Of a stretch of DNA of 64,000 bases, positions 45,801 to 55,371 are shown one piece after another (the first letter of the stretch is position 1; every line of letters starts with the position of its first letter). A program made the position numbers and the translations under genes. Origin of the DNA: DASZQY01 sp035548515 (GTDB lineage: Bacteria; Pseudomonadota; Alphaproteobacteria; Rhizobiales; Kaistiaceae). The stretch covers positions 62,001-126,000 of the forward strand of contig DASZSW010000037.1 in NCBI GenBank assembly GCA_035548515.1. Direction: 5' to 3'. The notes below the pieces were generated by a model. That model saw nothing but the letters and a program-made list of their open reading frames with translations. It ran no database searches and was not told the DNA's origin.

Positions 45801-46838
45801 GTGGTCGGCATTAGGCAGCTTGCCAAACATCTCAACGTTTCGATCGGCACCGTCTCGCGGGCCCTGAACGGCCGGCCCGACGTTCACGACGAGACGCGCA
45901 AGCGCGTGCTCGCCGCGGCTAAGGAGCTGGGCTACGTCGCCAACCAGTCCGGGCGCAGCCTTCGGCAGGGCAGCACCAACGCGATCGGTTTCATGATCGA
46001 ATCCAGCGTCGAGGCGACTGGCAACAGCGACAACTTTTTCCTGGGCGTGTTCGACGGCGTGCAGCAGGTGCTCGCGCGCCATCATCTCGATCTGCTGGTC
46101 CTGCCCTGCCCGAGCGACGAGGATCCGTCCGAATACCTCCAGCGCATGGTCGCGCGCCGCGCCGTCGACGCGATGATCGTCTCCGCGACGCATCGCGTCG
46201 ATCATCGCATCGACCTGCTGCAGCGGGCGCGGCTGCCGTTCGTGACGCTTGGCCGGTCGACATCCGGCGACGGCTATCCCTGGATCGATCTCGATTTCGA
46301 GGGCGTTGCCAATCGCGCGATCGATCGCCTGGTCGCCAACGGCCACCGCCGCATCGCCGTCGCGCTGCCCAGCAACGACATCAATCTCGGCTTTGCCTTC
46401 CTCGATGGTGTCAGGCAGGCGCTGAAGCGCCACAAGATCCGATACGACCCATCGCTGGTGATCCGCGCGGCATCATCCGAACAGGGCGGCTACCAGGTCG
46501 CCCATCAGCTTCTTGCGATGAAGGAGAGGCCGACAGCAGTCGTGTTGATCTATGAGTTGATGGCAACGGGCGTGTATCGCCGCCTCAACGAGGGCGGCAT
46601 CGTCCCGGGCCGCGACTTTGCCGTGGTAGGCTTCCGCGAGTCGCCCATGGCGCGGTTCCTGTCACCCACGCTGACATGCTTCCGCATGTCGCTCCGCGAC
46701 CTCGGCGTCAGCCTCGGCGAATCCCTCCTCGCGACCATGCCCGCCTTCGCGGCCGTCTATCCGCAGGGAGTCGTGCAGAAAATATGGCCGCTCGAACTGG
46801 TACCGGGTGAAAGCGACGCACAACAGCCGGTGCGCTAA
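45801..46838 (+). CDS. LacI family regulator, operon A
   Basis: A 345-residue regulator from GTG 45801, preceded by GGGGAGGA 10 bases upstream. The helix-turn-helix is IRQLAKHLNVSIGTVSRALNG (4-24), and the effector domain includes GFMIESSVEATGNSDNFFLGVFDGVQ. The recognition segment SIGTVSRALNGR is identical to that in the regulator at 47630-48664, and both have the same operator in front. It diverges from the oxidoreductase gene and likely represses operon A and itself. Confidence 0.9.
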   Translation: MVGIRQLAKHLNVSIGTVSRALNGRPDVHDETRKRVLAAAKELGYVANQSGRSLRQGSTNAIGFMIESSVEATGNSDNFFLGVFDGVQQVLARHHLDLLVLPCPSDEDPSEYLQRMVARRAVDAMIVSATHRVDHRIDLLQRARLPFVTLGRSTSGDGYPWIDLDFEGVANRAIDRLVANGHRRIAVALPSNDINLGFAFLDGVRQALKRHKIRYDPSLVIRAASSEQGGYQVAHQLLAMKERPTAVVLIYELMATGVYRRLNEGGIVPGRDFAVVGFRESPMARFLSPTLTCFRMSLRDLGVSLGESLLATMPAFAAVYPQGVVQKIWPLELVPGESDAQQPVR

Positions 46839-47629
46839 ATCGTCGGCGCGCCAGGGCGCTGACACAAGAGTTTGAAAGCGAGCGCGGCTCCAGCCGTCGC
46901 TGACCGAAGACTGCGTACAGCCACTGCTTTCGATGCGCGCGTCCGGGTTCGATACCCTTGATGCAGGTGCCCGATGCGTCGATCTCGGCCGAGCGCAGCA
47001 TGCAGGTGGTGACGACCGGGCCGGAGGTCGGCGTTACCACCGTCTGGATGCGGTCGCCGTCCGGGGCGAAGGCGAGGCACGTCGTCGCCCGCGTCTCGGC
47101 TATTCCTCCGGTATTCACACAGCGATCGCGCCCGGCGCGCTTGCTCCAGAAGAAATAGGAAACGACCGTCCACAGATCGATCGCATCAAGGTCGACGACT
47201 CGTCCTTCGAGGTGCGCGCCTAGCTTACGCATGGGCCGCGCGCCTAGACGGTTAACGCTGGCGGAACGTTGTTCGCCCCGGTAATCAACTAGATAGTTCG
47301 TAATATTGGCGGAGGGAGAGAAACTGGCGTCTAACATTCTCTGGAGAAATGACTGATTTCTGCTCTTTTTCGGACAGGCACGCCGTTTTGCGGGCATCGA
47401 TCCGTTGGGCCCTCACCGGCACGGGGCTTGTCGCCGCCCTCATCCGATCTGCGTCAGCCTGAAGGACGCCCGCTCAACCGTCACCGGCGCCGCGGTTGCG
47501 CCAAGCCAACCCGATTGCCCCGTCTTTGACGGAACTGCCGAAATCCACCGCACCAGATTTTGTATGCCTCTCGGGTTCCGCAATTGGATGGTCCACTTTG
47601 GGGCGCCGTTTTGGTGTTCTACGCCTCGG
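46839..47629. other. Gap between the two LacI genes, no confident gene
   Basis: This 791-base gap separates the convergent ends of the two LacI genes and is the axis of the mirrored operons. A minus-strand frame near 46862-47397 is open for about 180 codons but shows no family motif and has atypical composition. I leave it unannotated. No repeat or mobile-element end is visible. Confidence 0.45.
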
Positions 47630-48664
47630 TCAACCGCCAAGTTGGAAGGAATCGCTCTCGCCAGAAACCAGCTCCATTGGCCAGATTCTCCGCACCACGC
47701 CGCCCAGGTAGTGGTCTTTGAAAGCCGGCATTACGGCAAGCAGGGATTCAGCCAGCGCGATGCCGAGATCGCGCAACGAAAGGCGGAAGCAGGTCAGGCG
47801 CGGCGACAGGTAGTGGGCGTGCTGGCTGTCCTGGCCGATTACGGCAATATCGCGCCCGGGCCAGAGGCCCGCTTCCAACAATCCGCGATAAAGCCCGATC
47901 GACATCACCTGATTGATCAGAATGATTGCCGTCGGGCGGTTGGGCATGGCCGCCACCTGCCGGGCGATGGCGTAGCCTCCCGCCTCGTTGGGTGGTACGC
48001 GAAACACGAGAGCCGGATCGTAAGCAATGTCGCGGCTGGTGAGCGATTTCTCATATTGACCAGTAAAGACGTAGCCCAGGTTGACATCGCTCTGGGGCGC
48101 GAAAATGCCGATGCGGGTATGGCCTTTGGCGGTGAGCCGGTCGATGGCGGTTTCGGCCATGCCTTCGAAATCGAGGTCGAACCACGGATGGCCGGCATCC
48201 GACAGACTGCGGCCCAACGCGATGAATGGAATGTGCTGCTGCGATAGGTACTCGATGCGGTGGTCGTGGCGCCGGGTCGCCGAGATGATAAGTCCATCGA
48301 CGAAACCGCGCGCGACAACTCGGTGGAGAAACGCGTCCGGGTCTTCCTCAGAGCTGCACGGTAGTACAACGAGATCGAGGCCATGCCGGCGGAGCACCGC
48401 CTGCACGCCGTCGAACACCCCCATGAAGAACGAGTCACCCTCGCTGTTGATGTCCCGGCCCGTTTGCATCATGAAACCGATCGATTTGGTCGTGCCCTGG
48501 CGTAGAGCGCGACCCGACTGATTTGGCACGTAGCCGAGTTCAGCCGCGGCCTCGAGCACCCGTTGCCGCGTCGATTCGCTCACGTCACGCCGCCCGTTGA
48601 GGGCCCGCGAGACCGTCCCGATGGAAATATCGAGATGCTGAGCGACGCGCCTGATGCCCTTCAT
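47630..48664 (-). CDS. LacI family regulator, operon B
   Basis: A 344-residue regulator from ATG 48664. The helix-turn-helix IRRVAQHLDISIGTVSRALNG (4-24) and hinge segment NQSGRALRQGTT closely match the operon A regulator. The effector domain includes FMMQTGRDINSEGDSFFMGVFDGVQ. It diverges from the oxidoreductase at 48813, with operators at 48688 and 48741 between them. Cross-binding with the operon A regulator is expected from the identical recognition helix. Confidence 0.9.
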   Translation of the reverse strand: MKGIRRVAQHLDISIGTVSRALNGRRDVSESTRQRVLEAAAELGYVPNQSGRALRQGTTKSIGFMMQTGRDINSEGDSFFMGVFDGVQAVLRRHGLDLVVLPCSSEEDPDAFLHRVVARGFVDGLIISATRRHDHRIEYLSQQHIPFIALGRSLSDAGHPWFDLDFEGMAETAIDRLTAKGHTRIGIFAPQSDVNLGYVFTGQYEKSLTSRDIAYDPALVFRVPPNEAGGYAIARQVAAMPNRPTAIILINQVMSIGLYRGLLEAGLWPGRDIAVIGQDSQHAHYLSPRLTCFRLSLRDLGIALAESLLAVMPAFKDHYLGGVVRRIWPMELVSGESDSFQLGG

Positions 48665-48687
48665 CGGCTCTCCTGATTGTGTTCCGT

Positions 48688-48752
48688 GGAAACGTTTACG
48701 ATTCGGCCATTGACACGAATTGGACGCCGCATATAGCGTTGTAAACGTTTAC
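48688..48752. promoter_or_regulatory. LacI-type operator pair, operon B
   Basis: GGAAACGTTTAC at 48688-48699 is identical to the operon A sites, and GTAAACGTTTAC at 48741-48752 is a perfect 12-base palindrome. The second lies just after the predicted -10 of the oxidoreductase promoter, covering its start point; the first lies 23 bases before the regulator start. Confidence 0.75.
48710..48737 (+). promoter_or_regulatory. Candidate sigma70-type promoter of operon B
   Basis: TTGACA (48710-48715) is a perfect -35, and TATAGC (48732-48737) a good -10 at 16-base spacing. Transcription would start at about 48744, inside the GTAAACGTTTAC operator, and read into the oxidoreductase gene at 48813. Confidence 0.6.
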
Positions 48753-48812
48753 GGTCCCACCGACGACTATCCCCCTGAAGGGGGACGAACGGACCGCCAC
48801 GGGAGGTAGCGC

Positions 48813-49847
48813 GTGCATTTTCGTCCCGTTCTGGCCGGTTGCGGGGGTGTGTCCAAGGGCTGGCTCGAAGCGCTCCTGCGGGCGCCCAATCTGTCTGACC
48901 GCATCACAATCGCCGGACTCGTCGATCTCGACAAGTCCGCCGCGGAACGGCGCGCCGAGGAATTTGGTCTTGGCGACGTGCTGATCGGCACCGATCTCGA
49001 CACCGTTCTGAGCCAGGCCAATGCCGACGTCCTTTTCGATCTGGTGGTGCCGACGGCGCGGCGTCAAGTGGTCGCAACGGGATTGGCGCACGGCTGCCAC
49101 GTCCTTTCGGAAAAGCCAATGGCGACCTCGCTGGCGGACGGCCGCGCGCTGATTGCCCTCGCCGAAAAGGCGGACCGGATCCACGCGGTCGTGCAGAACC
49201 GCCGCTTCAAGCGAGGCGTGCGCCGCATCCGCGCGACTCTCGAAAGCGGCGTCCTGGGCGAACTCACCGCTCTCCATTGCGACTTCTTCGTCGGAGCCCA
49301 TTTCGGCGGCTTCCGCGAGGCGATGGAAAACGTACTGCTGCTCGATATGGCCATCCACACGTTCGACGCTGCGCGCTTCATGGCCGACAAGATGCCGATC
49401 GCTGTCTACTGCCAACAGTACAATCCCACGGGCTCATGGTACGCGCATGGCGCGGCCGCAAATGCGATCTTTGAGTTTTCCGACGACGTGATCTTCACCT
49501 ATCGTGGGTCGTGGTGCGCCGAGGGGGCCGACACCAGCTGGGACAGTTCCTGGCGGGTCATCGGCACGAAGGGCACCCTGCTCTGGGACGGGGCTGACAG
49601 TTTTGAAGCCAATGCGGTAGTCGAAGACACGGGCTTCCTGCGGCCGCTCGCGCCGGTCGAGGTCGCCGCTCCCGCCGATCCGGCACAAACGCATGGCCAT
49701 GCCAGCGCTATCGCCGACTTCCTCGATGCCATCGCGACCCGGCGCGCGCCTGAGACCGCCAGCAGCGACAGTATCAACAGCCTCGCGATGGTGTTCGCCG
49801 CGATCGAAAGCGCGCGCGCACGTCAGCGGATCGCCATCGCAACATGA
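48813..49847 (+). CDS. Gfo/Idh/MocA family oxidoreductase, operon B
   Basis: A 344-residue paralogue of the operon A enzyme. GTG 48813 is set by GGGAGG 6 bases upstream. LAGCGGVSKGWL forms the nucleotide site, EKP the catalytic Lys motif and LLDMAIHTFDAARFM the active-site Asp/His. FFVGAHFGGFRE and GSWYAHGAAANAIF are shared with operon A, so the substrate pocket is probably alike. It overlaps the isomerase gene by ATGA. Confidence 0.88.
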   Translation: MHFRPVLAGCGGVSKGWLEALLRAPNLSDRITIAGLVDLDKSAAERRAEEFGLGDVLIGTDLDTVLSQANADVLFDLVVPTARRQVVATGLAHGCHVLSEKPMATSLADGRALIALAEKADRIHAVVQNRRFKRGVRRIRATLESGVLGELTALHCDFFVGAHFGGFREAMENVLLLDMAIHTFDAARFMADKMPIAVYCQQYNPTGSWYAHGAAANAIFEFSDDVIFTYRGSWCAEGADTSWDSSWRVIGTKGTLLWDGADSFEANAVVEDTGFLRPLAPVEVAAPADPAQTHGHASAIADFLDAIATRRAPETASSDSINSLAMVFAAIESARARQRIAIAT

Positions 49848-50755
49848 AGGACGTGACGTTGAACGGCAACGATATCCGTATCGGCACCATGGTCAAAGCG
49901 ACCGAGGGCAACGCTGCCGAGCGGATCGGCCAGATCTCCGACATGGGCTTCGAGAGTTTCGAGCCGTTTTTCTGGCAGACCATCCGGGGTCAAAATCTGG
50001 AGGATCTCGGCAAGCGCTGCCGGGAGGCTATCGGCAGTCGCGATATCACCATTTCCACGATCGGGATGTTTGGCAATCCGCTCGAGGATCAGGAGTTGGA
50101 TCACCAGACGCTCCAGGGCTGGAAGGATTGCATCGATAACGCCCACCACTTCGGCGCCACCTGCGTCGCTGGGTTCACGGGGCGCATCCGCGGCAGGCCG
50201 CTGACCGAGAGCCTTCCCCGCTACCGCGAAGTCTGGTCGGACCTCGCCAGGCGCGCCGCTGACCGGGGCGTGAGGATCGCCTTCGAAAACTGCGCCATGG
50301 ACGGGAACTGGGCGACCGGCGACTGGAACATCGCCCACAACCCCGACGCTTGGGAGCTGATGTTCAACGAGACGCCGCACGACAACCTCGGGCTCGAATG
50401 GGAGCCCTGCCATCAGCTCGTCTACATGATTGACCCTCTGCCGCAGATCGCCAAATGGGCGCACAAATTCTTCCACATCCACGGCAAGGACGCGACCGTG
50501 CGTTGGGACCTCATTCGCCAGCACGGCATTCTCGGCAAGCAGAAATTTGCCTGGATGCGGACCCCGGGGTTTGGCGACAGCAACTGGACCGACATCGTTT
50601 CCGAGCTGCGGCGCGCCGGCTGGTCCGGCTCGATCGATATTGAGGGCTGGCACGACCCGGTCTATCGCGACGCGCTCGAAATGACCGGTCAGGTGCACGC
50701 GCTCAACTACCTCAAGCAAGCACGGGGCGGCGACTTCATCGCCGATCCAGCATGA
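49844..50755 (+). CDS. Sugar phosphate isomerase/epimerase (AP-endonuclease-2 TIM barrel), operon B
   Basis: A 303-residue TIM barrel very similar to 43687-44586 along its whole length, with the same metal-site contexts RIAFENC, EWEPCHQ, FFHIHGKD and SIDIEGWHD. It overlaps the oxidoreductase gene by 4 bases, and the importer genes follow after 76 bases. The conserved pairing in both operons argues that oxidation and isomerisation/elimination are consecutive steps. Confidence 0.88.
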   Translation: MKDVTLNGNDIRIGTMVKATEGNAAERIGQISDMGFESFEPFFWQTIRGQNLEDLGKRCREAIGSRDITISTIGMFGNPLEDQELDHQTLQGWKDCIDNAHHFGATCVAGFTGRIRGRPLTESLPRYREVWSDLARRAADRGVRIAFENCAMDGNWATGDWNIAHNPDAWELMFNETPHDNLGLEWEPCHQLVYMIDPLPQIAKWAHKFFHIHGKDATVRWDLIRQHGILGKQKFAWMRTPGFGDSNWTDIVSELRRAGWSGSIDIEGWHDPVYRDALEMTGQVHALNYLKQARGGDFIADPA

Positions 50756-50831
50756 CGACCCTCACCGCCGGCCTGGAGGGGCCACCGGCGAGGATTTGCA
50801 CCGCGGAACGTTCCGCATAGGGAGGAAAACC

Positions 50832-52064
50832 ATGAAGTCTCGTAGTCTAGCTCTGCTCGGGGCGCTGGCCATCGCCGGCGTCTCCGCGCTCCCGCTTTCC
50901 GCATCCGCCGAGCCGGTGAGGCTCACGTTGTGGACCGTCGAGGGCGAAACCCAGCCGGGTCACCTGCTGCCCGAAGACTGGAACAAGACTCATCCGGATA
51001 TCCAGATCGACGTGCGCACGGTGCAGTTCGGCGACATGGTCAGCGAGACCATGCGTGCTTACGCGAGCGGCGCCGCGCCCGACATCATCACCATCGACAA
51101 TCCTGAATTCGCCGCCTTCTCGTCGCGCGGCGTGTTCCTCGACCTGACCGACCGCATCGCCAAATCGAAGGAAATAAACCCGAAGAACTACTTCCCCGGC
51201 CCGTTGAATTCGGTCATGTGGGACGGCAAGATCTACGGCGTGCCGAAAGCGACGAACACCATCGCCCTCTACTACAATAAGGATTTGTTCAAGGCTAAAG
51301 GCCTCGATTCGAACAAGCCACCGCAGACGTGGGACGAGCTCCTCGCCGACGCGCGCAAGCTGAACGACCCCGCCAACAACGTCTATGGCCTCGCCTTCTC
51401 GGCGGCCGCCAGCGAAGAGGGCACGTTCCAGTTCCTGCCCTGGGCGCAGATGACCGGCGCCAGCTACAAGGACATCAACACCGATGGTTCGGTGAAGGCG
51501 CTGACACTGTGGAAGACAATCCTCGACGAAAAGCTCGCGTCCCCCGACACGCTCACCCGTGGCCAGTGGGACTCGACCGGCACGTTCAACTCCGGCAACG
51601 CTGCCATGGACATCTCCGGCCCGTGGGAAATCGGCCGCATGCTAACCGACGCGAAGTTCGATTGGGGCGTGGCCCTGCTCCCCGCCGAGACTGCCGGCGG
51701 CCCGCGTTCGTCCGCTCTCGGCGACTACGACTGGGGCATCTTCGCCAACTCCAAGCATCCCGATGAAGCGTTCCAGGTGCTGGAATATTTCGCCAGCCGA
51801 GACAAGACTCTCTATCAGGACTACGGCCAGTTGCCGGCGCGTAACGACATCACCATCCCCGAGACCGGCGATGCGAAGAAAGACGCCGCCCTCAAGGTCT
51901 TCCTAGAGCAGATGAAGTACGCCCAGGCCCGCGGTCCGCACCCGGAATGGCCCAAGATCTCCAAGGCCATCCAGGATGCCATCCAGGCGGCCCTGACCGG
52001 TGCCGCGTCGCCGAAGGATGCGCTCGATACCGCAGCCGCGAAGATCAAAGGCATTCTCGGGTAA
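50832..52064 (+). CDS. Carbohydrate ABC importer substrate-binding protein, operon B
   Basis: A 410-residue family-1 solute-binding protein. ATG 50832 has AGGGAGGA 7 bases upstream and opens a signal peptide ending LPLSASA. The mature protein starts EPVRLTLWTVEGETQPGHLL; DIITIDNPEFAAFSSRG and the ligand-loop TGTFNSGNAAMDISGPWEIG follow. A hairpin comes right after its stop. It differs from the operon A binder, so operon B probably imports another glycoside. Confidence 0.9.
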   Translation: MKSRSLALLGALAIAGVSALPLSASAEPVRLTLWTVEGETQPGHLLPEDWNKTHPDIQIDVRTVQFGDMVSETMRAYASGAAPDIITIDNPEFAAFSSRGVFLDLTDRIAKSKEINPKNYFPGPLNSVMWDGKIYGVPKATNTIALYYNKDLFKAKGLDSNKPPQTWDELLADARKLNDPANNVYGLAFSAAASEEGTFQFLPWAQMTGASYKDINTDGSVKALTLWKTILDEKLASPDTLTRGQWDSTGTFNSGNAAMDISGPWEIGRMLTDAKFDWGVALLPAETAGGPRSSALGDYDWGIFANSKHPDEAFQVLEYFASRDKTLYQDYGQLPARNDITIPETGDAKKDAALKVFLEQMKYAQARGPHPEWPKISKAIQDAIQAALTGAASPKDALDTAAAKIKGILG

Positions 52065-52082
52065 GTTCTAACGCGTGAGAGA

Positions 52083-52109
52083 GGCTGCGCGGACAGTGCC
52101 CGCGCAGCC
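52083..52109 (+). terminator. GC-rich hairpin after the binding-protein gene
   Basis: GGCTGCGCGG and CCGCGCAGCC form a perfect 10-base-pair stem with loop ACAGTGC, in the 69-base gap between the binding-protein stop and the first permease start. There is no T-run. Confidence 0.6.
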
Positions 52110-52133
52110 CCTTCGCATATTCGGGGGCGGAAA

Positions 52134-53036
52134 ATGCGGCATGCCCTGCAGAGTCTGAGGGACGGTAGCGGCTTCGACATCGCTCTGGTCAGCGTGCCGT
52201 TGGTATTTCTGCTGGCGCTAGCCGGCGCGCCGCTCTTGTACAACGTGGTGATGAGCTTTCAGGATGTGGACATGTTCAGTCTCGCATCCTTCGTCCGTCC
52301 TTGGGCCGGGCTCAAGAACTACGTCGCGATCTTCTCCCAGCCCGAAACCTGGCCGATCATCCGCCACACCGTCATTTTCGTCGTCGGGTCGATTGCCGGG
52401 CAATTCACCCTCGGCTTCGCTCTCGCTCTGTTCTTCAACATGCGCTTTCCCGGCGCGTCATACATTCGCGGCCTTTTCCTTGTTTCCTGGGTAATGCCGG
52501 GCCTCGTGGTCGGGGCCATCTGGAACTGGATTCTCGCGGGCGATTTCGGCATTCTCAACTACCTGCTCAAATCGCTCGGCATCATCCACGACAGCATCTT
52601 CTGGCGCTCGAACATCAATTTCTCTCTGTGGGCGGTAATCATCGCCAACATATGGCTGGGCCTCGCCTTCAACATGATCCTGTTGTCGGTCGGCCTTGCT
52701 TCGATCCCGCGCGACCTCTACGAGGCAGCCGAACTCGACGGCGCCAACGCGTGGCAGCGCTTCTGGACCATAACCCTGCCAATGATGCGCGCGACAATCG
52801 GCGCGGTGATCTCGCTCGGCCTCATCTTCACGCTGCAGCAGTTCGATCTATTCGCCTCGATGACCGACGGCGGACCCAACAACTCATCCAACGTTGCCCA
52901 ATACTGGGCGTGGGAGCTGTCGTTCAAGCAGTATGATTTCGGCAAGGGCGCGACGATTTCCGTGATGATGATCGCCGTGGTGATGATCGCCTCGGTAATC
53001 TACGTACGCTCCACACGGCACGAGGTTCGGGGATGA
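52134..53036 (+). CDS. Carbohydrate ABC importer permease (MalF type), operon B
   Basis: A 300-residue permease from ATG 52134 (GGGGGCGG upstream). It has six helices, and the EAA loop is RDLYEAAELDGANAWQRFWTITLPMMR. VSWVMPGLVVGAIWNWILAGD is a typical third-helix region. It overlaps the next permease by ATGA. Confidence 0.9.
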   Translation: MRHALQSLRDGSGFDIALVSVPLVFLLALAGAPLLYNVVMSFQDVDMFSLASFVRPWAGLKNYVAIFSQPETWPIIRHTVIFVVGSIAGQFTLGFALALFFNMRFPGASYIRGLFLVSWVMPGLVVGAIWNWILAGDFGILNYLLKSLGIIHDSIFWRSNINFSLWAVIIANIWLGLAFNMILLSVGLASIPRDLYEAAELDGANAWQRFWTITLPMMRATIGAVISLGLIFTLQQFDLFASMTDGGPNNSSNVAQYWAWELSFKQYDFGKGATISVMMIAVVMIASVIYVRSTRHEVRG

Positions 53037-53860
53037 GCACGACGTGGGGGCAGCGGCTGCTGCTCGTGGCGGCGCTGATCCTGGCGGCGCTCTACCTCTT
53101 TCCGCTCTATTGGATGTACGTCACCAGCCTCAAGGCCGGGTCGGAAATGTACGCGACGCCGCCGGCGTTCCTGCCTGCATCGCCGCAATGGCAAAACTAC
53201 ATCGACGCATGGAACGTGCGCGGCATGGGCGGGTTCATGTGGAATTCGGTGGTGATCGCCCTCGGCACGATGTCGCTGACGGCCGTGCTCGGGACCGGGT
53301 GCGCCTACGTGCTGGCGCGCTACCGCAACGTCTGGGTCGATGTCGGGCTGTTCCTCATCCTCATGCTGCAGGTGCTGCCCGGGTCGCTGATGATCACGCC
53401 CCTGTTCGTGGGCTTTTCGCAGTTCGGTCTATTGAGTTTCCCGCGCTTCGCGGTCGTCCTCGCGGTGACCGCCAAGGCGATGCCGTTCTACGTTGTCCTG
53501 GTGCGCGCGACGTTCATGAGCGTGCCGTCGGAACTGGAGGAGGCGGCGCTGGTCGACGGCAACTCGCGTGTCGGCGCCTTCCTCAACATCGTCCTGCCGC
53601 TGGCGCGCAACGGCATCCTCGTGTCGGCGATTCTGATCTTCATGCAGGCGTTCGGCGAGTTTGTCTATGCAAAGTCGATCATCACCGACAAGGCCCTGCA
53701 GCCGGCGACCGTCGGCCTCAACTCGTTCCTCGGTCCGAACACCAACGACTGGAACAAGATCATGGCCTACGCCACCATCTACGTTACGCCGATACTTGCG
53801 GCGTTCGTGCTGCTGCAGCGCCGGATCGTCTCCGGCCTGACATCCGGAGCGCTGAAATGA
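53033..53860 (+). CDS. Carbohydrate ABC importer permease (MalG type), operon B
   Basis: A 275-residue permease with six helices. The N-terminus ALYLFPLYWMYVTSLK is typical of MalG-type subunits, and the EAA loop is PSELEEAALVDGNSRVGAFLNIVLPLAR. It overlaps both neighbours by 4 bases. Confidence 0.9.
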   Translation: MSTTWGQRLLLVAALILAALYLFPLYWMYVTSLKAGSEMYATPPAFLPASPQWQNYIDAWNVRGMGGFMWNSVVIALGTMSLTAVLGTGCAYVLARYRNVWVDVGLFLILMLQVLPGSLMITPLFVGFSQFGLLSFPRFAVVLAVTAKAMPFYVVLVRATFMSVPSELEEAALVDGNSRVGAFLNIVLPLARNGILVSAILIFMQAFGEFVYAKSIITDKALQPATVGLNSFLGPNTNDWNKIMAYATIYVTPILAAFVLLQRRIVSGLTSGALK

Positions 53861-54927
53861 CTCCAGAAACCCAGATCGAACTGTCGGGTGTCAACAAGCA
53901 CTACGGCAGCTTTCATGCGCTGAAGAACATCGATCTGACCATCGAGAAGGGCAGCTTCGTGGCGCTGGTCGGACCGTCCGGGTGCGGGAAGTCGACGCTG
54001 CTGCGTTCGCTCGCCGGACTGGAAAGCATCTCCAGCGGCACGCTCAAGATCGCCGGACAGGTCGTCAACCGCGTGCCGCCTCGCAAGCGCGACGTGGCCA
54101 TGGTGTTCCAAACGTACGCGCTCTACCCGCACATGAACGTCGAGGCCAATCTCACCTACAGCCTCCGCTTGAAGGGAGTGAAGAAGGACAAGGTGCGCGA
54201 GGCCGCGCGCGAGGTGGCGGCGACTACCGGGCTCGGGGCGTTGCTGACGCGTTTCCCGCGCGAATTGTCAGGCGGCCAGCGCCAGCGCGTCGCAATGGGC
54301 CGGGCGATCATCCGCAACCCCAAGGCCTTTCTGTTCGACGAGCCGCTGAGCAACCTCGACGCGGCGTTGCGCGTTCACATGCGGAAGGAAATCCGCGCGC
54401 TCCACGACCGGCTGGGGGCGACATCGGTTTACGTGACCCACGACCAGATCGAAGCCATGACCATGGCCGACTTCGTGGTGGTGCTCCGTGACGGCGTCAT
54501 CGAGCAGCAGGGAAAGCCGCTCGATCTTTACGATTTTCCGGCCAACCGGTTTGTCGCCGGCTTCATCGGCTCACCGGCGATGAACTTCGTGCCGGCGACG
54601 GTGGGCGGGGACGGACGGAGCCTCGTCGTCGACATCGTCGGCGGGCAGAGGATCGGCCTGTCGCGGTCGCTGGAGCCCGGACGCAAGGTGATCGCGGGCC
54701 TGCGGCCGGAGCATCTGGCGCTCTCCGCCAGCGATGCGGCCTTGCGGGTCCCGGTCGGGATCGTCGAGTCGACGGGTTTCACCACCTACATTTCGACGGC
54801 GACCGACCCGGAACTAACGGTTGTGGAGACCGGACGGAGCTCGGTTAAGGCTCGCGACGTGATCGGCCTGTCGATCGATGCGGGCAAGGTTCACGTTTTC
54901 GACTCGTTGACCGACGCTCGACTCTGA
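53857..54927 (+). CDS. Carbohydrate ABC importer ATPase (MalK/UgpC type), operon B
   Basis: A 356-residue ATPase. ATG 53857 overlaps the permease stop (ATGA); longer in-frame readings run inside the permease gene and are rejected. Walker A GPSGCGKST, AMVFQTYALYPHMNVEAN, signature LSGGQRQRVAMGRAI and Walker B AFLFDEPLSNLD are intact, with a C-terminal TOBE domain including GLRPEHL. It closes operon B, giving that operon a complete importer, unlike operon A. Confidence 0.92.
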   Translation: MTPETQIELSGVNKHYGSFHALKNIDLTIEKGSFVALVGPSGCGKSTLLRSLAGLESISSGTLKIAGQVVNRVPPRKRDVAMVFQTYALYPHMNVEANLTYSLRLKGVKKDKVREAAREVAATTGLGALLTRFPRELSGGQRQRVAMGRAIIRNPKAFLFDEPLSNLDAALRVHMRKEIRALHDRLGATSVYVTHDQIEAMTMADFVVVLRDGVIEQQGKPLDLYDFPANRFVAGFIGSPAMNFVPATVGGDGRSLVVDIVGGQRIGLSRSLEPGRKVIAGLRPEHLALSASDAALRVPVGIVESTGFTTYISTATDPELTVVETGRSSVKARDVIGLSIDAGKVHVFDSLTDARL

Positions 54928-55371
54928 CCTGCCCCGCAACTCGGGGACGCTGGCAAGCACCTGACGCGATGATCCGGCCTGCTGGTTTGCGGTGCTCTCA
55001 GACGCGGCGGTCGCGAACGGATCAGAGCGTTCGGCTTCGATGACATTCCGCCCAACGACAACGAAACTGCCACAAGCGAAGACTAGCCGCGCCATCGCTT
55101 TCTCGGCTTCTTCCGTCGATAGCTGATTTCTGCCTAGTCTGTTTTGTCCGTAGGCTCCGTCACCTTAACGTTCGGCCTCTGTTTACCGCAAAAGTCTGAC
55201 CGGAAGTGAAGTCGGCGCGATGAGATGCCAGGAACACAACGGTTGCCGCAACGTCTTCCCGCCTCCCGATCTTCCTAACTCCTTCTCGCTGCACTGGTCG
55301 ACCTCTTTATCATCGCCCTCGGATGGGTCGTCGTCCAAAGCGAAGGACGCGGTCCATCACCCCTTGACCCG
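54928..55371. other. Gene-free stretch after operon B
   Basis: No coding frame with recognisable motifs is seen. A short weak inverted repeat (CCCCG...CGGGG near 54932-54946) follows the ATPase stop and might aid termination. The rest appears to be the start of the degraded region. Confidence 0.4.

Noticed and set aside
46862..47397. A possible minus-strand gene in the gap between the two LacI genes
   Set aside because: It is open for about 180 codons but has no recognisable motif, poor codon character and no good ribosome site, so it was described only as part of the gap.
53044..53856. An N-terminal extension of the operon B ATPase by about 270 codons
   Set aside because: The extension lies within the MalG-type permease gene in another frame; the ATGA overlap at 53857 gives a standard-length ATPase.
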